Counted from the stretch's first letter, positions 35,063 through 44,467 are shown. The stretch is 54,415 bases of DNA from CAZTPC01 sp964615565 (GCA_964615565.1 CAZTPC010000007.1:1-54415); one strand, 5' to 3'. Program-made: numbers and translations. Notes: generated by a model from the sequence alone, not told the origin.

Positions 35063-35085
35063 ATGTTAGCAGGTGTTGATATACT
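35063..35085. promoter_or_regulatory. Back-to-back leaderless promoters (APH / xth)
   Basis: Minus-strand TAACAT (35063-35068) ends 6 nt before the APH ATG; plus-strand TATACT (35080-35085) ends 7 nt before the xth ATG. The two -10 boxes are 11 bp apart in a 36-bp intergenic space, the same layout as at 6390-6412. Confidence 0.6.
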
Positions 35086-35092
35086 GGTAGTT

Positions 35093-35905
35093 ATGAAATT
35101 ATATTCGTGGAACGTAAACGGAATTCGTGCAGTACTAACTAAGGGCGCTATCCAAAAGTTTTTAGAAGAACATAACCCAGATGTATTGTGCCTGCAAGAG
35201 ACTAAGGCAAATCGTGATCAGTTCGAAATCGACCTCCCTGGCTACGAAGAATATTGGTGCTCAGCTGCCCGTAAAGGCTATAGCGGCACAGCCATCTTTA
35301 GTAAGGTAAAGCCCCTCCAGGTTATTAATAACTTTCCTAAAGATATTGCCGATCAGTACGAGCTAAACGAAGATACCTACAACGGAAAAGAAGGCAAGCC
35401 TAACGATGAAGGCCGAGTTATTGCTGCTGAGTTCGAAAAGTTCTGGGTACTAACTGCCTATACGCCTAACAGCAAAGGTGACTTGTCTCGTCTAGAACTA
35501 CGCCATAAACACTGGGACCCAGCCTTTTTGGCGTACGCCAAAAGACTAGAAGAGACAAAACCGGTGCTATTCTGTGGCGACCTCAATGTTGCCCATCAAG
35601 AGATTGATCTATCTAACCCTAAGCCAAACGTCGGTAAGCACGGCTTCACTAACGAAGAACGAGAAGGCTTTGACAAGTTTGTCGAGGCTGGATTCTTCGA
35701 TACCTTCCGTACACTCCACCCAGAACAAAAAGAAGCTTATAGCTGGTGGACTCACTGGGCCAACGCCCGCGCCCGAAACATTGGCTGGCGCATCGACTAC
35801 TGGCTCGCCTCGGCCTCACTCAAAGACAATGTCAAAGCTGCGCACATTCACCCCGATGTCATGGGCTCAGACCATTGTCCCGTCAGCATCGAATTGGAAA
35901 TATAA
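35093..35905 (+). CDS. xth: Exodeoxyribonuclease III (AP endonuclease)
   Basis: 270 residues. Catalytic motifs in order: KLYSWNVNGIRAV, LCLQETKA (metal Glu), VFCGDLNVAHQEIDL (Asp/Asn), RIDYWLAS and MGSDHCPV (Asp/His pair). It cleaves AP sites in base-excision repair and degrades DNA 3' to 5'. Start ATG 35093 is 7 nt after TATACT; upstream extension rejected. It heads a tight four-gene run: TAATG overlap with the S51-like gene, then MTH1-like Nudix and NnrD-like. Confidence 0.95.
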   Translation: MKLYSWNVNGIRAVLTKGAIQKFLEEHNPDVLCLQETKANRDQFEIDLPGYEEYWCSAARKGYSGTAIFSKVKPLQVINNFPKDIADQYELNEDTYNGKEGKPNDEGRVIAAEFEKFWVLTAYTPNSKGDLSRLELRHKHWDPAFLAYAKRLEETKPVLFCGDLNVAHQEIDLSNPKPNVGKHGFTNEEREGFDKFVEAGFFDTFRTLHPEQKEAYSWWTHWANARARNIGWRIDYWLASASLKDNVKAAHIHPDVMGSDHCPVSIELEI

Positions 35906-36501
35906 TGGCCACGAAATACATTATTCAATCTGGTGGCGTTCGAAACTATCCAGACAAGAAAAGAAAATGGCACCTAGAAATAGTCTCGGGCACCACGAAT
36001 CCCAAAGTTCTAGTCTGCTTATTCGCCCAGCCCCGCGAAGTATGGGAAGAAAAATTCCCAGAGTACTCAAAATCTTTTGAATCTGATATGCCGAGTGGAA
36101 CGACACCGCAATTTAGAATGGCTATGCCAGCTACTTTTGCAGAAGACTGTGAATGGGCGGATATTATTTACTGCATGGGCGGAGATGATGCTTTATCAAA
36201 ATATTGGTTTGAGAAGTGTGGCGTGCCTAAAGTCTGGGAAGGTAAAATTGTTAGTGTTAACTCGGCGAGTTCAGATGCACTTGCTACACACTACTTCACC
36301 TGCGACTGGCGACTTTGCGGTGACGGCCTAGGTATTCTGCCAATTAAGTTTTTCCCACATTTTAAATCAGCCTACGGTGCAGAAGACCCAAGAGGCCCGG
36401 TAGATTGGGATGCCGGACTCAAAGAGCTTACAGCCTACGGCAACACCACACTTCCAATCCACGCACTGCCAGAGGGTGACTTTATCGTCATTGAACAGTA
36501 A
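35905..36501 (+). CDS. Diverged S51 / class I GATase-like protein
   Basis: 198 residues. It begins KYIIQSGGVRNYPD and has IIYCMGGDDALSKYWFE where S51 peptidases have the VGGGNxxxL segment, followed by IVSVNSASSDALA at the nucleophile-elbow position (SxSS instead of SAGS), so a Ser nucleophile is still possible. Shorter and more diverged than the gene at 1654. It starts inside the xth stop codon (TAATG), so it is probably translated by re-initiation. Confidence 0.65.
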   Translation: MATKYIIQSGGVRNYPDKKRKWHLEIVSGTTNPKVLVCLFAQPREVWEEKFPEYSKSFESDMPSGTTPQFRMAMPATFAEDCEWADIIYCMGGDDALSKYWFEKCGVPKVWEGKIVSVNSASSDALATHYFTCDWRLCGDGLGILPIKFFPHFKSAYGAEDPRGPVDWDAGLKELTAYGNTTLPIHALPEGDFIVIEQ

Positions 36502-36507
36502 ATAGTT

Positions 36508-36993
36508 ATGAAGCAGCTTGATCTAACTCTTTTATATCTCATCCGTGGCGACGAAGTCTTACTCGCTTTAAAGAAGCGTGGCTTTGGCGAAGGAAGATGG
36601 AATGGGGTAGGCGGCAAACTAGAGCCGGGCGAATCCATAGAACAGGCACTGGTTCGTGAATGTCAGGAAGAGATTGGAGTCACTCCAACCATGTTCGAAA
36701 AGATTGGCGAGATGCTATACGACGAGATTCACAACGATACTCGCAAACTTATGAACTTGCATATTTACTTCGCGACCGAATGGGAAGGTAATGAAGTAGA
36801 ATCAGAAGAGATGCGACCTCAGTGGTTTAAGAAAACTGAGATACCATATAAAGACATGTGGCCAGCCGACCAACAGTGGCTTAGTAGGGCACTTCGTGGC
36901 GAAAAACTCAAAGGTAAATTTGTACTTGATGATTCAGATCAAGTTGTAAGCCAAGAGCTACATAAAGTTCAAAGCTTTGGTACTGCGCTATGA
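36508..36993 (+). CDS. MTH1-like Nudix hydrolase (8-oxo-dGTP diphosphatase type)
   Basis: 161 residues. The Nudix box is GGKLEPGESIEQALVREC then QEEIGV. The segment before it, KKRGFGEGRWNGVGGK, is nearly identical to human MTH1 (NUDT1), the enzyme that sanitises 8-oxo-dGTP, and WPADQQW later also fits MTH1 relatives. It would remove oxidised nucleotides in the same operon as exonuclease III. It follows the S51-like gene by 6 nt and overlaps the next gene by 4 nt (ATGA). Confidence 0.85.
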   Translation: MKQLDLTLLYLIRGDEVLLALKKRGFGEGRWNGVGGKLEPGESIEQALVRECQEEIGVTPTMFEKIGEMLYDEIHNDTRKLMNLHIYFATEWEGNEVESEEMRPQWFKKTEIPYKDMWPADQQWLSRALRGEKLKGKFVLDDSDQVVSQELHKVQSFGTAL

Positions 36994-37796
36994 CAAACAT
37001 CGACTACTGGCACAAGCAGGGTAGCGACCCATTGTTCCCTGATCTACTTTGGAGCCGGCCAGAGAATAAGCTGCATGCTGGAAAGCTGCTGATAGTCGGA
37101 GGCCATGCTCATGGATTTGCCGCTCCAGCAGAAGCATACAACGAGTCCGAGAAGGCCGGTATTGGCGTGTCGCGGGTAATTCTCCCTGATCATTTACACA
37201 GTCAGTTCCGTAAGTTTCAAGGATCAGTATTAAGCACCGAGTTTGCGCCAAGCACGCCAAGCGGTAGTTTTGCGAGCAAGTCATTGGCCGAGCTATTAGA
37301 TGCTGGTGCCTGGGCGGACGGCGTACTGTTAGCCGGAGATTTTGGACGCAACAGCGAGACGGCAATTGTGCTCGAAAAACTTGCCCAGAAATACCAAGGA
37401 GCACTCATCCTTACAAAGGACGCCGTCGACTATTTTACTAGCAACCCCGACCCGGTGGTCAATCGCAAGAGAACATGCCTTGTACTGACAGTAGCCCAGC
37501 TTCAAAAGTTGGCAACAAGCTGCAAGTTTACTGAACCCATCACCTTTGGTATGGGCCTGCTACAACTGGTGGACACATTACACCTTTTTACTAGCATCTA
37601 CCCTATACAGATTGTCGTGAAGCATTTAGATGGTCTATATGTCGCCATCGACGGGCAGGTAAGCACCACTAAAACTTCCGAGGATCTAGAAGAGAGCTGG
37701 CGCGTGCGGACTGCCGCCCATGTTGCTGTTTGGCTTATTCAGAATCCCGATAAGCCATTCCAGGCTGCAACTACTGCAATCTCCGAAACTGCCTAG
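36990..37796 (+). CDS. NnrD/ribokinase-like protein (ADP-dependent NAD(P)H-hydrate dehydratase-like)
   Basis: 268 residues. KLLIVGGHAHGFAAPAEAYNESEKAGIGVSRVILPD matches the start of the C-terminal dehydratase domain of NAD(P)H-hydrate repair enzymes, and ADGVLLAGDFGRNSETA resembles their substrate loop. The usual GxGDxL anion hole is seen only as FGMGLLQLVDTL, so catalysis is uncertain. Located last in the xth operon with a 4-nt overlap. Function in metabolite repair is inferred. Confidence 0.65.
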   Translation: MTNIDYWHKQGSDPLFPDLLWSRPENKLHAGKLLIVGGHAHGFAAPAEAYNESEKAGIGVSRVILPDHLHSQFRKFQGSVLSTEFAPSTPSGSFASKSLAELLDAGAWADGVLLAGDFGRNSETAIVLEKLAQKYQGALILTKDAVDYFTSNPDPVVNRKRTCLVLTVAQLQKLATSCKFTEPITFGMGLLQLVDTLHLFTSIYPIQIVVKHLDGLYVAIDGQVSTTKTSEDLEESWRVRTAAHVAVWLIQNPDKPFQAATTAISETA

Positions 37797-37842
37797 GCGC
37801 TCATGCTTGCAGATTAAACACATCCCTGTACAGTTAATTGCA

Positions 37843-38847
37843 ATGAAAAGCACAGTAGAGAAAAACGCCGTAGAACTCAGCGTCCCTTACTTTCATCGAC
37901 TAGGAGAAATCCAAGCCGACAATGTGCAAGTTATGGGTGGTGTCGCCTCGATTGCGCTCATGCACCCAGATACTGTAGTGAAGTTTGACGAAAAGCGGTT
38001 AATACTCAATACCAAGCCCGACGATGAAAAGACATTCTTAACTCAGTACCGACCTGATGGCAGCCTACGAGATATTGATGTACTCGTTCTTAGTAACGAT
38101 CCAGAGGTAGTCGCCAATGCACAGGCAGTTGCCGACGCAGCCATTAACGGCGAGCTCGTCACTTCGTTCTTTCCAATGCATGACATGTCTGAGCTGGACA
38201 TACTGGCTGGTAGTCGGTTCAAGGCACTGTACGACAGCAGGAGTGTCCTTGCAGACAGATATGTAACTGTCGGTGACGACGGCAAGATAGACACTCTCGT
38301 AAAGGCAGTTTACCCATTCGAAGTGCCACTAGATCTCGACATACTAGATACATGGATTCTCGAGTTCAACGGTGTTGAAGTACCAATTCCTAATCCAATT
38401 CTAGCAGTGCTAAACTATGCCACTAGACCAATCTCTGGTCTCCGTCCCAAAGACGCCAACAAGGCCAACGGCATTGCCGCAGCCATGATTGCCAAAGCAC
38501 CAGAGTTCAAAGACTGGGTCTATGACGGGCCAGGGCAAGAGCTATATTTACTGGCTTGTTTACTTCACAACTTGCGCAAGCCAAAAGACAGTGCAAACTT
38601 ACTAATTATTGGCGATGACAAGAATATGCTCACTCTATATCCGAACATGCAGGGCATCGATCCTGAAGCGTTCATGGGCCGCTTTGCAGATGGACTAACG
38701 CCAAAACAGATTGCTATCGCTATAAAAATTGCACGATGTAAGTCACGGGCAGTACATGCATACGAGAAACAACAGAAGCTGGTTGAGTTTTGGCAGCTAC
38801 ATGTAGAGCAAAACCCGGTAATGACAAGACTAATTAAGAACAGTTAG
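37843..38847 (+). CDS. Protein of unknown function, possible nucleotidyltransferase fold
   Basis: 334 residues, soluble. The segment PDGSLRDIDVLVL, with Gly-Ser followed by an Asp-x-Asp, is reminiscent of the MNT/Pol-beta nucleotidyltransferase core, but the second half is unrecognised and the similarity is weak. The ORF opens earlier at 37720; ATG 37843 lies 8 nt after TACAGT (37829-37834). Singly transcribed; tRNA-Leu lies immediately downstream on the other strand. Confidence 0.6.
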   Translation: MKSTVEKNAVELSVPYFHRLGEIQADNVQVMGGVASIALMHPDTVVKFDEKRLILNTKPDDEKTFLTQYRPDGSLRDIDVLVLSNDPEVVANAQAVADAAINGELVTSFFPMHDMSELDILAGSRFKALYDSRSVLADRYVTVGDDGKIDTLVKAVYPFEVPLDLDILDTWILEFNGVEVPIPNPILAVLNYATRPISGLRPKDANKANGIAAAMIAKAPEFKDWVYDGPGQELYLLACLLHNLRKPKDSANLLIIGDDKNMLTLYPNMQGIDPEAFMGRFADGLTPKQIAIAIKIARCKSRAVHAYEKQQKLVEFWQLHVEQNPVMTRLIKNS

Positions 38848-38858
38848 TTACGAATATA

Positions 38859-38943
38859 TGGTGCCGGAGGAGGGACTCGAACCCTCAAGTCGTAAGACAT
38901 ACGATTTTGAGTCGTACGCGTATACCAATTCCGCCACTCCGGC
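38859..38943 (-). tRNA. tRNA-Leu (CAA)
   Basis: 85 nt, class II. Read on the minus strand, acceptor GCCGGAG pairs with CTCCGGC, then discriminator A and an encoded CCA (38859-38861). The anticodon loop CTCAAAA has anticodon CAA; there is a medium variable arm, and the T arm is GAGGG-TTCGAGT-CCCTC. It decodes TTG. Confidence 0.95.
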
Positions 38944-39025
38944 GGCACATACTAATAACAGAGGCCATTATAGCATATTACGCACTCATTCACGGTGGCA
39001 CTAATGTATACTAATAGCTATAACC

Positions 39026-40261
39026 ATGACCGATTCTAAACAGGGCAATGCAGGCAATCCTGGCGGCGACGATGCTGCTGTTAATTTGATTCGACAAAAA
39101 GTTGGCAACTTGTACGGCGAAGAACCGAGCGCAAAAGATGAAGCCAAAGAAGTAAAACAAGTCGACCATCCACTCAGTAAACACCAGGCCTACATGCAGA
39201 AAATAAGCCAGTCTGGTAAGAGTCTGGCCGAGATCCAAACAGCGTGGCACAGTTACTATGTCGGCCTATCAGATAGTGAGAAGCATGAGGTCTGGCAAGA
39301 GTTTTATGCCGAACATGACAAACAAAAGGCCAAGCCAGAAGAGAAACCAAGCCAGAAAGAAGAAACTAAGCCAGTAAAAACAGAGGGCAATCCGGCAATC
39401 GGTATGAGACTGCCCGACACGAATGCTCCATCCGTTCACCATGTCGGCAGCACCCCTCGTACCCGTAAAAAGCACACTATCGGCGCTCGCACTGTCAGCG
39501 AAGTAAAACACCAACTCACCAACAAAGCCTCCTTGTCCGCTCAGTCAAAACTCCGTGCCAAACAGCATTTCCAATCGATGCTATTTGGGATAGGGATGGG
39601 TTTAGTGGTCGTGATAATCCTGTTATTTGGATTTTTCAATGACCGGTTTATTGCACCGTTCATAACACCTAGTCGCAATGTCAGTAGCACCCCAATTATT
39701 ATCGACAGCACCTCAACAGTTGGCACCGAACCAAAGATCATTATCCCAAAAATCAATGTTGAGATACCGGTAGTCTACGATGAACCATCGGTAGAAGAAC
39801 ATGCCGTACAGAACGCTTTGGAACGAGGTGTTGTCCACTATGCCACCACACCTAACCCCGGGCAACTCGGTAACGCAGTTATCTTTGGGCATTCTAGTAA
39901 CAATATCCTCAACAAAGGTAAGTATAAGTTTGCTTTCGTACTACTCAACCGAATGGAAGTAAATGATACGTTCTATATAACAAAAGATGGCGTACGTTAC
40001 GCCTACAAGATCTATGAAAAGAAGATTGTTGACCCAACCGAGCTTGGGGTTCTAAACGCCAACGACAAGAAAGCTACCGTTACGCTTATTACATGTGACC
40101 CACCAGGAACAACCCTGCATCGACTTATTGTTGTTGGTGAGCAGATTAGCCCGAGCCCGGATAAAAACGTAGCCAGCACAGCCACGGCGGCCGACGCCAA
40201 AGAAACAATACTCCCGAGCAACGCCCCAAGCTTGTGGGAACGTATTAAGAACTGGTTTTAA
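39026..40261 (+). CDS. Sortase with a ~185-residue cytoplasmic N-terminal region
   Basis: 411 residues. Residues 1-185 are hydrophilic and charged, with Lys/Glu-rich stretches; a TM helix spans about 187-207; the sortase beta-barrel follows. Catalytic residues are visible: H289 in AVIFGHSS, C357 in TLITCDPP and R366 in LHRLIV. Sortases cut a C-terminal sorting signal and link proteins to the cell wall. No LPxTG-type protein is encoded in this window, so its substrates are elsewhere or carry a different signal. TATACT (39007-39012) precedes ATG by 13 nt. The orientation (type II) fits class C/D/E-like enzymes. Confidence 0.9.
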   Translation: MTDSKQGNAGNPGGDDAAVNLIRQKVGNLYGEEPSAKDEAKEVKQVDHPLSKHQAYMQKISQSGKSLAEIQTAWHSYYVGLSDSEKHEVWQEFYAEHDKQKAKPEEKPSQKEETKPVKTEGNPAIGMRLPDTNAPSVHHVGSTPRTRKKHTIGARTVSEVKHQLTNKASLSAQSKLRAKQHFQSMLFGIGMGLVVVIILLFGFFNDRFIAPFITPSRNVSSTPIIIDSTSTVGTEPKIIIPKINVEIPVVYDEPSVEEHAVQNALERGVVHYATTPNPGQLGNAVIFGHSSNNILNKGKYKFAFVLLNRMEVNDTFYITKDGVRYAYKIYEKKIVDPTELGVLNANDKKATVTLITCDPPGTTLHRLIVVGEQISPSPDKNVASTATAADAKETILPSNAPSLWERIKNWF

Positions 40262-40280
40262 GCCAGCTTATGGCTTTTGT
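40260..40280 (+). terminator. Short terminator shared by convergent genes
   Basis: AAGCCA (40260-40265), loop GCTTA, TGGCTT (40271-40276), then a T-rich tail. It overlaps the stop of the sortase gene and the last codons of the convergent PEGA gene. Confidence 0.5.
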
Positions 40281-41742
40281 TTTAGTTTAAGACTAGTTCG
40301 AGTTATGGTTGCTTTTGCAGCATCGTTAGCTACTGGCGACATCGTATATAGCCGCTTGTAGTCACGATCAAAGAACGGCAAGGTGTTCGGTACAACACTA
40401 CCAAGCTTAGTCTGATTGGTTCCATCAAACTCAAAAACCTGCACGGTACTTGCTTGATTTAGCGACAATCGATGTCCATCCATCCAAGTCGCAAACTGGT
40501 CTGCGGCAACCTCACCAGGCACCGTAAAACTGTACCGTCGTGCTTCTTCGAAGTCGTATACCGCAAATCGTGAGGCGGATTGCACAGCTACAAAGCGAGT
40601 ATTCGCCGAGAATGACAACTTAGCGGGATCCTTAAATCGAATCAGTACAAATGGCGTCAATACAGTCTTAGAATCGCCACCTAGTCGTGCAAGCGGATCT
40701 TTATAGATATATAATCGGCCTTCAGAAACAGAAGCAGCTGTTACATACATATGGCCATCGTACTCGGCAAGATCGAGCAACAAGTTGGTCTGAGTACCAA
40801 ACGTACGCATTGTATAGTTTTTGCCATCATTAAGTATCCGTAGCATGGTCTTGCCAGGTTGCGCTTCGTCTTCCGCGGTGTAAACAACCAGCTTGGACCC
40901 GTATGGCTTAAAGCTAGTGACTCCCGTTAGAAGTGGGGTCGTAACTTTCTCCTCGACATTTACTGTCTGTACCGTCTTAGCTGTAGCATCATAGACATAC
41001 AATCGATCGAATTTTTTATCATGCAGTGCAACAAGCGTTGGGTTCAGCCCTGTGACCTTTGTCACATTGTAACTATTGTTTTCTTGGGTGGCGCGATCGA
41101 GAACAATGTACTCGAAGGAGTCACCAAAGCTATGTTTTAGAAGTATATGTCGGTTATCGGTCGACCACTCAACCATAGTTAGAGATTGCGCTACACCCTC
41201 CGCAGGTTGTGTTAATACACCTTCGGGCATTGTCGCAATAGTAGGGGCTTGCTCTGGCTTGCCGGTGTCGTACACATCAAAGGCCTTAAACTGTCCTGGT
41301 TGCGCAACCACTAGCCACCGTCTATCTGGGCTTTGCGCTGAAAAACCAGGGATAGCGTCATAGGTTTTTGAAACCGCAGTAGTAAGTTTACTTGGGAAGA
41401 GTCGTGGATATACCAATCGCTCTATACTACCGCCATCTAGCTGCACGGTCTTCTTCCATGTCGTATAGCCCGTACGTTGTAGCTCTACGATATACGTACC
41501 TTCTGGGACTGTTAATCGTTTGTCTGTCTCACCATTTGACTTACCGTTCAGATAAATATTTGTCGACTCCGGTGCTGAGTTCGTAAAAATCAGGCCATTT
41601 TGGATTACTTCGCCAGTTTTTCGGTCTACATCATAGCCGTTGGAAAGNNNNNNNNNNGCAGTAAAGCGATGCCCATCAAGAAGTAACCGAGGTATAAGCG
41701 CCTCGCATGAGCTTGTTTTTTCTTTGGGTCTAGGAAATCCAT
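40268..41742 (-). CDS. Membrane-anchored PEGA-domain/beta-propeller-like protein, broken by an assembly gap
   Basis: The true N-terminus is MDFLDPKKKQAHARRLY, leading into a TM helix (GYFLMGIALL), read in a different frame from the rest because ten N (41648-41657) interrupt the TM region. After the gap: a PEGA domain (STNIYLNGKSNGE ... VPEGTYIVELQRTGYTTW) then ~330 residues of repeated beta-strand blocks resembling a propeller. A frame running on to 41809 is an artefact. The minus-strand promoter is extended -10 TGTTATAAT (-10 at 41768-41773) with a ~19-nt leader and no clear Shine-Dalgarno. Confidence 0.75.
41648..41657. other. Assembly gap (10 N) inside the PEGA gene
   Basis: Ten N break the gene; the flanking coding frames do not agree across exactly ten bases. 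Continuous coding requires a true gap length congruent to 2 modulo 3, so the run is a placeholder. Confidence 0.9.
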
Positions 41743-41856
41743 ATTTGTGTTGGCTTGGCTGTGGCACATTATAACACCAACTTGCAGGCAAGGGCAGTAA
41801 CCGGTACAATTCAAGCCATAAGCATAACGCGAGAGAAAAAGAAAAAAGACGCTTAC

Positions 41857-42984
41857 ATGAGGGCTAAAACAAATACCATTACCATAAATGGTCGTACATA
41901 CGATACCAGCACCGGTAAACCTATAGAGGTGTCTCAAAAACACACCACTCAAGATGTCGTTTCTATTGTTGCGCCTAGTAAGGATCATGCACAGAAAGTG
42001 GTTAGTCCAAGTGTTGTTAAACCGACTCCAGTCGCACCTAAAGCAAAAAAAATTACCGTCACCGAATCTCGAATGACACCTAAAGAGGCTCCACAGAAAG
42101 TAGCCGTCAGGGTTGCTAGGCGACAAACCGAACGCTCAACCACACTCATGCGCCATGCAGTCAAAAAGCCCACGCATACTACGAGGACTCATGCTGTTTC
42201 TGGCTTAACCGCCCAACCTAAAACCATTACTATTCAGGGTGGCGTGAGCAAGGTGCGTGATAGCCGCGTGCACCAGTATAGTAGGAGCAGTCAAATCAGT
42301 CGTTTTGCCCATAATACTGCAGTAACCAAGCGGACTGCCCATATCCCAGTAGCCGCTGCGCCAGCTCCAAAAACTACCCAAGCTCGACCTAGCTATGACA
42401 TTAGCGATACTCCACCAGTGCCACATGTTGCCAAGCCAGCTACATTACGCGAACAGCACCGTGATTTGTTCGAAACTGCTATCCAGCAATCGACCAGCCA
42501 CTCGGCCAAAAAACACCCGGTTCACAAGAAAGGTCGACGAGCTGCACGATTAGCGTTAGGTGCTGCTAGTCTAGTAATTGTAGTTGCATTCTTTGCATAT
42601 CAGAGCGCACCAAGTCTAGCGCTTAAACGTGCCTCTTCAACAATCGGATTCACCGCATCGATACCTTCATATCGACCAAGCGGATTTAGAGTCAGCGGAC
42701 CCGTGCAGTACGACTCCGGAAAAGTAACCATAGACTTCCGCTCTAACAGCGACAGCCGCGCCTACACTGTTACGCAAGCTGTTGCGTACAATGATGACTA
42801 CTCTTTGCGCAGTAAATTCTTAAAAGATAAGCCATTCGAGCCAGTCAGTATGCTCGATCAAACCGGCTACTTCTATGGCAATGCAAACCTCACCTGGGTA
42901 AAGAACGGCATCTGGTACAACATTCAGGGTGACTCCCAACTGTCTCGTGACCAACTTATCCATGTTGCTAGCTCATTGTTTTAG
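41857..42984 (+). CDS. Basic, single-TM protein with a C-terminal extracytoplasmic domain
   Basis: 375 residues. The first ~230 are low-complexity and rich in Lys, Thr, Val, Pro and His (predicted disordered, strongly basic), followed by a TM helix (about 234-253) and a ~120-residue extracytoplasmic domain with TIGFTASIPSYRPSGF and YFYGNANLTWVKNGIWYNI, similar to DUF4367-like folds. ATG 41857 was chosen because promoter TTGCAG (41782-41787)-17-TACAAT (41805-41810) starts a ~40-nt leader. It is divergent from the PEGA gene. The cytoplasmic basic tail could bind nucleic acid. Confidence 0.7.
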   Translation: MRAKTNTITINGRTYDTSTGKPIEVSQKHTTQDVVSIVAPSKDHAQKVVSPSVVKPTPVAPKAKKITVTESRMTPKEAPQKVAVRVARRQTERSTTLMRHAVKKPTHTTRTHAVSGLTAQPKTITIQGGVSKVRDSRVHQYSRSSQISRFAHNTAVTKRTAHIPVAAAPAPKTTQARPSYDISDTPPVPHVAKPATLREQHRDLFETAIQQSTSHSAKKHPVHKKGRRAARLALGAASLVIVVAFFAYQSAPSLALKRASSTIGFTASIPSYRPSGFRVSGPVQYDSGKVTIDFRSNSDSRAYTVTQAVAYNDDYSLRSKFLKDKPFEPVSMLDQTGYFYGNANLTWVKNGIWYNIQGDSQLSRDQLIHVASSLF

Positions 42985-43030
42985 GGCGAAAGACTAGTAA
43001 GTTGGCCTCTGTTAGCGTATACTTGCGTCA

Positions 43031-44467
43031 ATGAAAGTTCGTACTCGTTTTGCAGTCAGTCCAACCGGTTTTATGCATGTCGGCGGTGTTCGTAATGCAC
43101 TATTCGACTGGCTTTTTGCCCGTCAACATGGCGGTCAATTCCTACTACGTATGGATGATACCGACCAAGAACGCGAAGTTGAAGGCTCACAAGAGCACAT
43201 CTTTAAGACACTCATGGCGGTCGGAATTGACTGGGATGAAGGCCCCGATGTCGGAGGCCCGCACAGTCCATATGCCCAAAGCCAACGACTTGAGATTTAC
43301 CGTGAATGGGGACAGAAGCTTGCCGATGCCGGGCTAGCCTATGCAGACCCGTACACACCGGAAGAAGTCCAGTCTTTCCGTGAAGAGGCACAAAAAGCTA
43401 AGCGACCATTCTTGTTCCGCAATCACCGTCCAGAAAACCCGCCAGTCTGGGATGGCACAATGCCGCTACGTCTTAAAAGCACGCCAAAAGCATACAAGTG
43501 GCACGACGTAGTTATGGGCGATATGTCTGCCGGGGAAGATTCGGTAGACGACCTGGTGCTTATTAAGTCCGATGGCTACCCAACCTACAATTTCTGCAAT
43601 ATCATCGACGACCACGTGATGGATATTACCCATGTGATCCGCTCCCAAGAATTCATCGCTAGCATGCCGAAGTACCTCAACATGTATGAAGCGCTCGACA
43701 TTCCACTCCCAGTCTTTGCCACTTTGCCGTACATCATGGGCCCTGACGGCAACAAGAAGCTCAGCAAACGAGATGGAGCCAAGGATGCCCTTGATTACCT
43801 AAAAGAAGGATATTTGCCTGAAGCGTTTCTAAATTTCCTTGCTACCCTCGGCTGGAACGACGGTACAGAGCAAGAAGTATTTAGCGTACAAGAACTTACC
43901 GAAAAGTTTAGCCTAGAGCGAATCAGCAAGGGCGGAGCGGCCTTTGATGAAAAACGACTATTATGGCTCAATGGGGCGCACATTCGTAATCTCACCCTCG
44001 AGGAGCTAAACGAACGAGTTACCAACTTCTGGCCAACCAGCGCCAAAGATGCAGACCAGGAGTATAAGTTAACCGTCCTAGGTCTAGTCCAAGAGCGACT
44101 CAAACTATTGACCGACCTTTCTACGCTCAGTGCCTTCTTTTTTGAGGAGCCAGATACTTCCGCAGTGAAAGAACTACTGCAAGATCAAAAGAACAAACCA
44201 CTCAAGAAGCTTGATGACAGTGAAAAGAAAGCCGTGTTGCAAGCCGCACACGATAGCCTTAGCCAATCAGACTTTAGCCTGGCAGATATCGACACACGTC
44301 TTAACGCACTCCTTCAGGAGCTTGACACCAAACCTGCGGTTCTTTTTAGCTTGATTCGAATTGCTATCACTGGTGCGCCATTCTCGCCATCGCTTTTTGA
44401 AAGCCTCGAAACACTTGGCAAAGAAAAGAGTCTAGCGCGCATCGTTAGTACTCTCGAACTACTTTAG
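43031..44467 (+). CDS. gltX: Glutamyl-tRNA synthetase
   Basis: 478 residues, full length for a bacterial GluRS. The HIGH-type signature is in PTGFMHVGGVRNALFDWL and the KMSKS-type loop is KKLSKRDGAKDAL. The C-terminal anticodon-binding domain is present. It charges tRNA-Glu (and possibly tRNA-Gln where GatCAB works). TATACT (43018-43023) ends 7 nt before ATG, so this essential gene too is leaderless. Confidence 0.97.
   Translation: MKVRTRFAVSPTGFMHVGGVRNALFDWLFARQHGGQFLLRMDDTDQEREVEGSQEHIFKTLMAVGIDWDEGPDVGGPHSPYAQSQRLEIYREWGQKLADAGLAYADPYTPEEVQSFREEAQKAKRPFLFRNHRPENPPVWDGTMPLRLKSTPKAYKWHDVVMGDMSAGEDSVDDLVLIKSDGYPTYNFCNIIDDHVMDITHVIRSQEFIASMPKYLNMYEALDIPLPVFATLPYIMGPDGNKKLSKRDGAKDALDYLKEGYLPEAFLNFLATLGWNDGTEQEVFSVQELTEKFSLERISKGGAAFDEKRLLWLNGAHIRNLTLEELNERVTNFWPTSAKDADQEYKLTVLGLVQERLKLLTDLSTLSAFFFEEPDTSAVKELLQDQKNKPLKKLDDSEKKAVLQAAHDSLSQSDFSLADIDTRLNALLQELDTKPAVLFSLIRIAITGAPFSPSLFESLETLGKEKSLARIVSTLELL

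Noticed and set aside
41743..41809. N-terminal extension of the PEGA frame across the N run
   Set aside because: The sequence before the gap in this frame is not TM-like; the other frame gives a proper cytoplasmic start and TM helix, so the mismatch is due to the placeholder gap.
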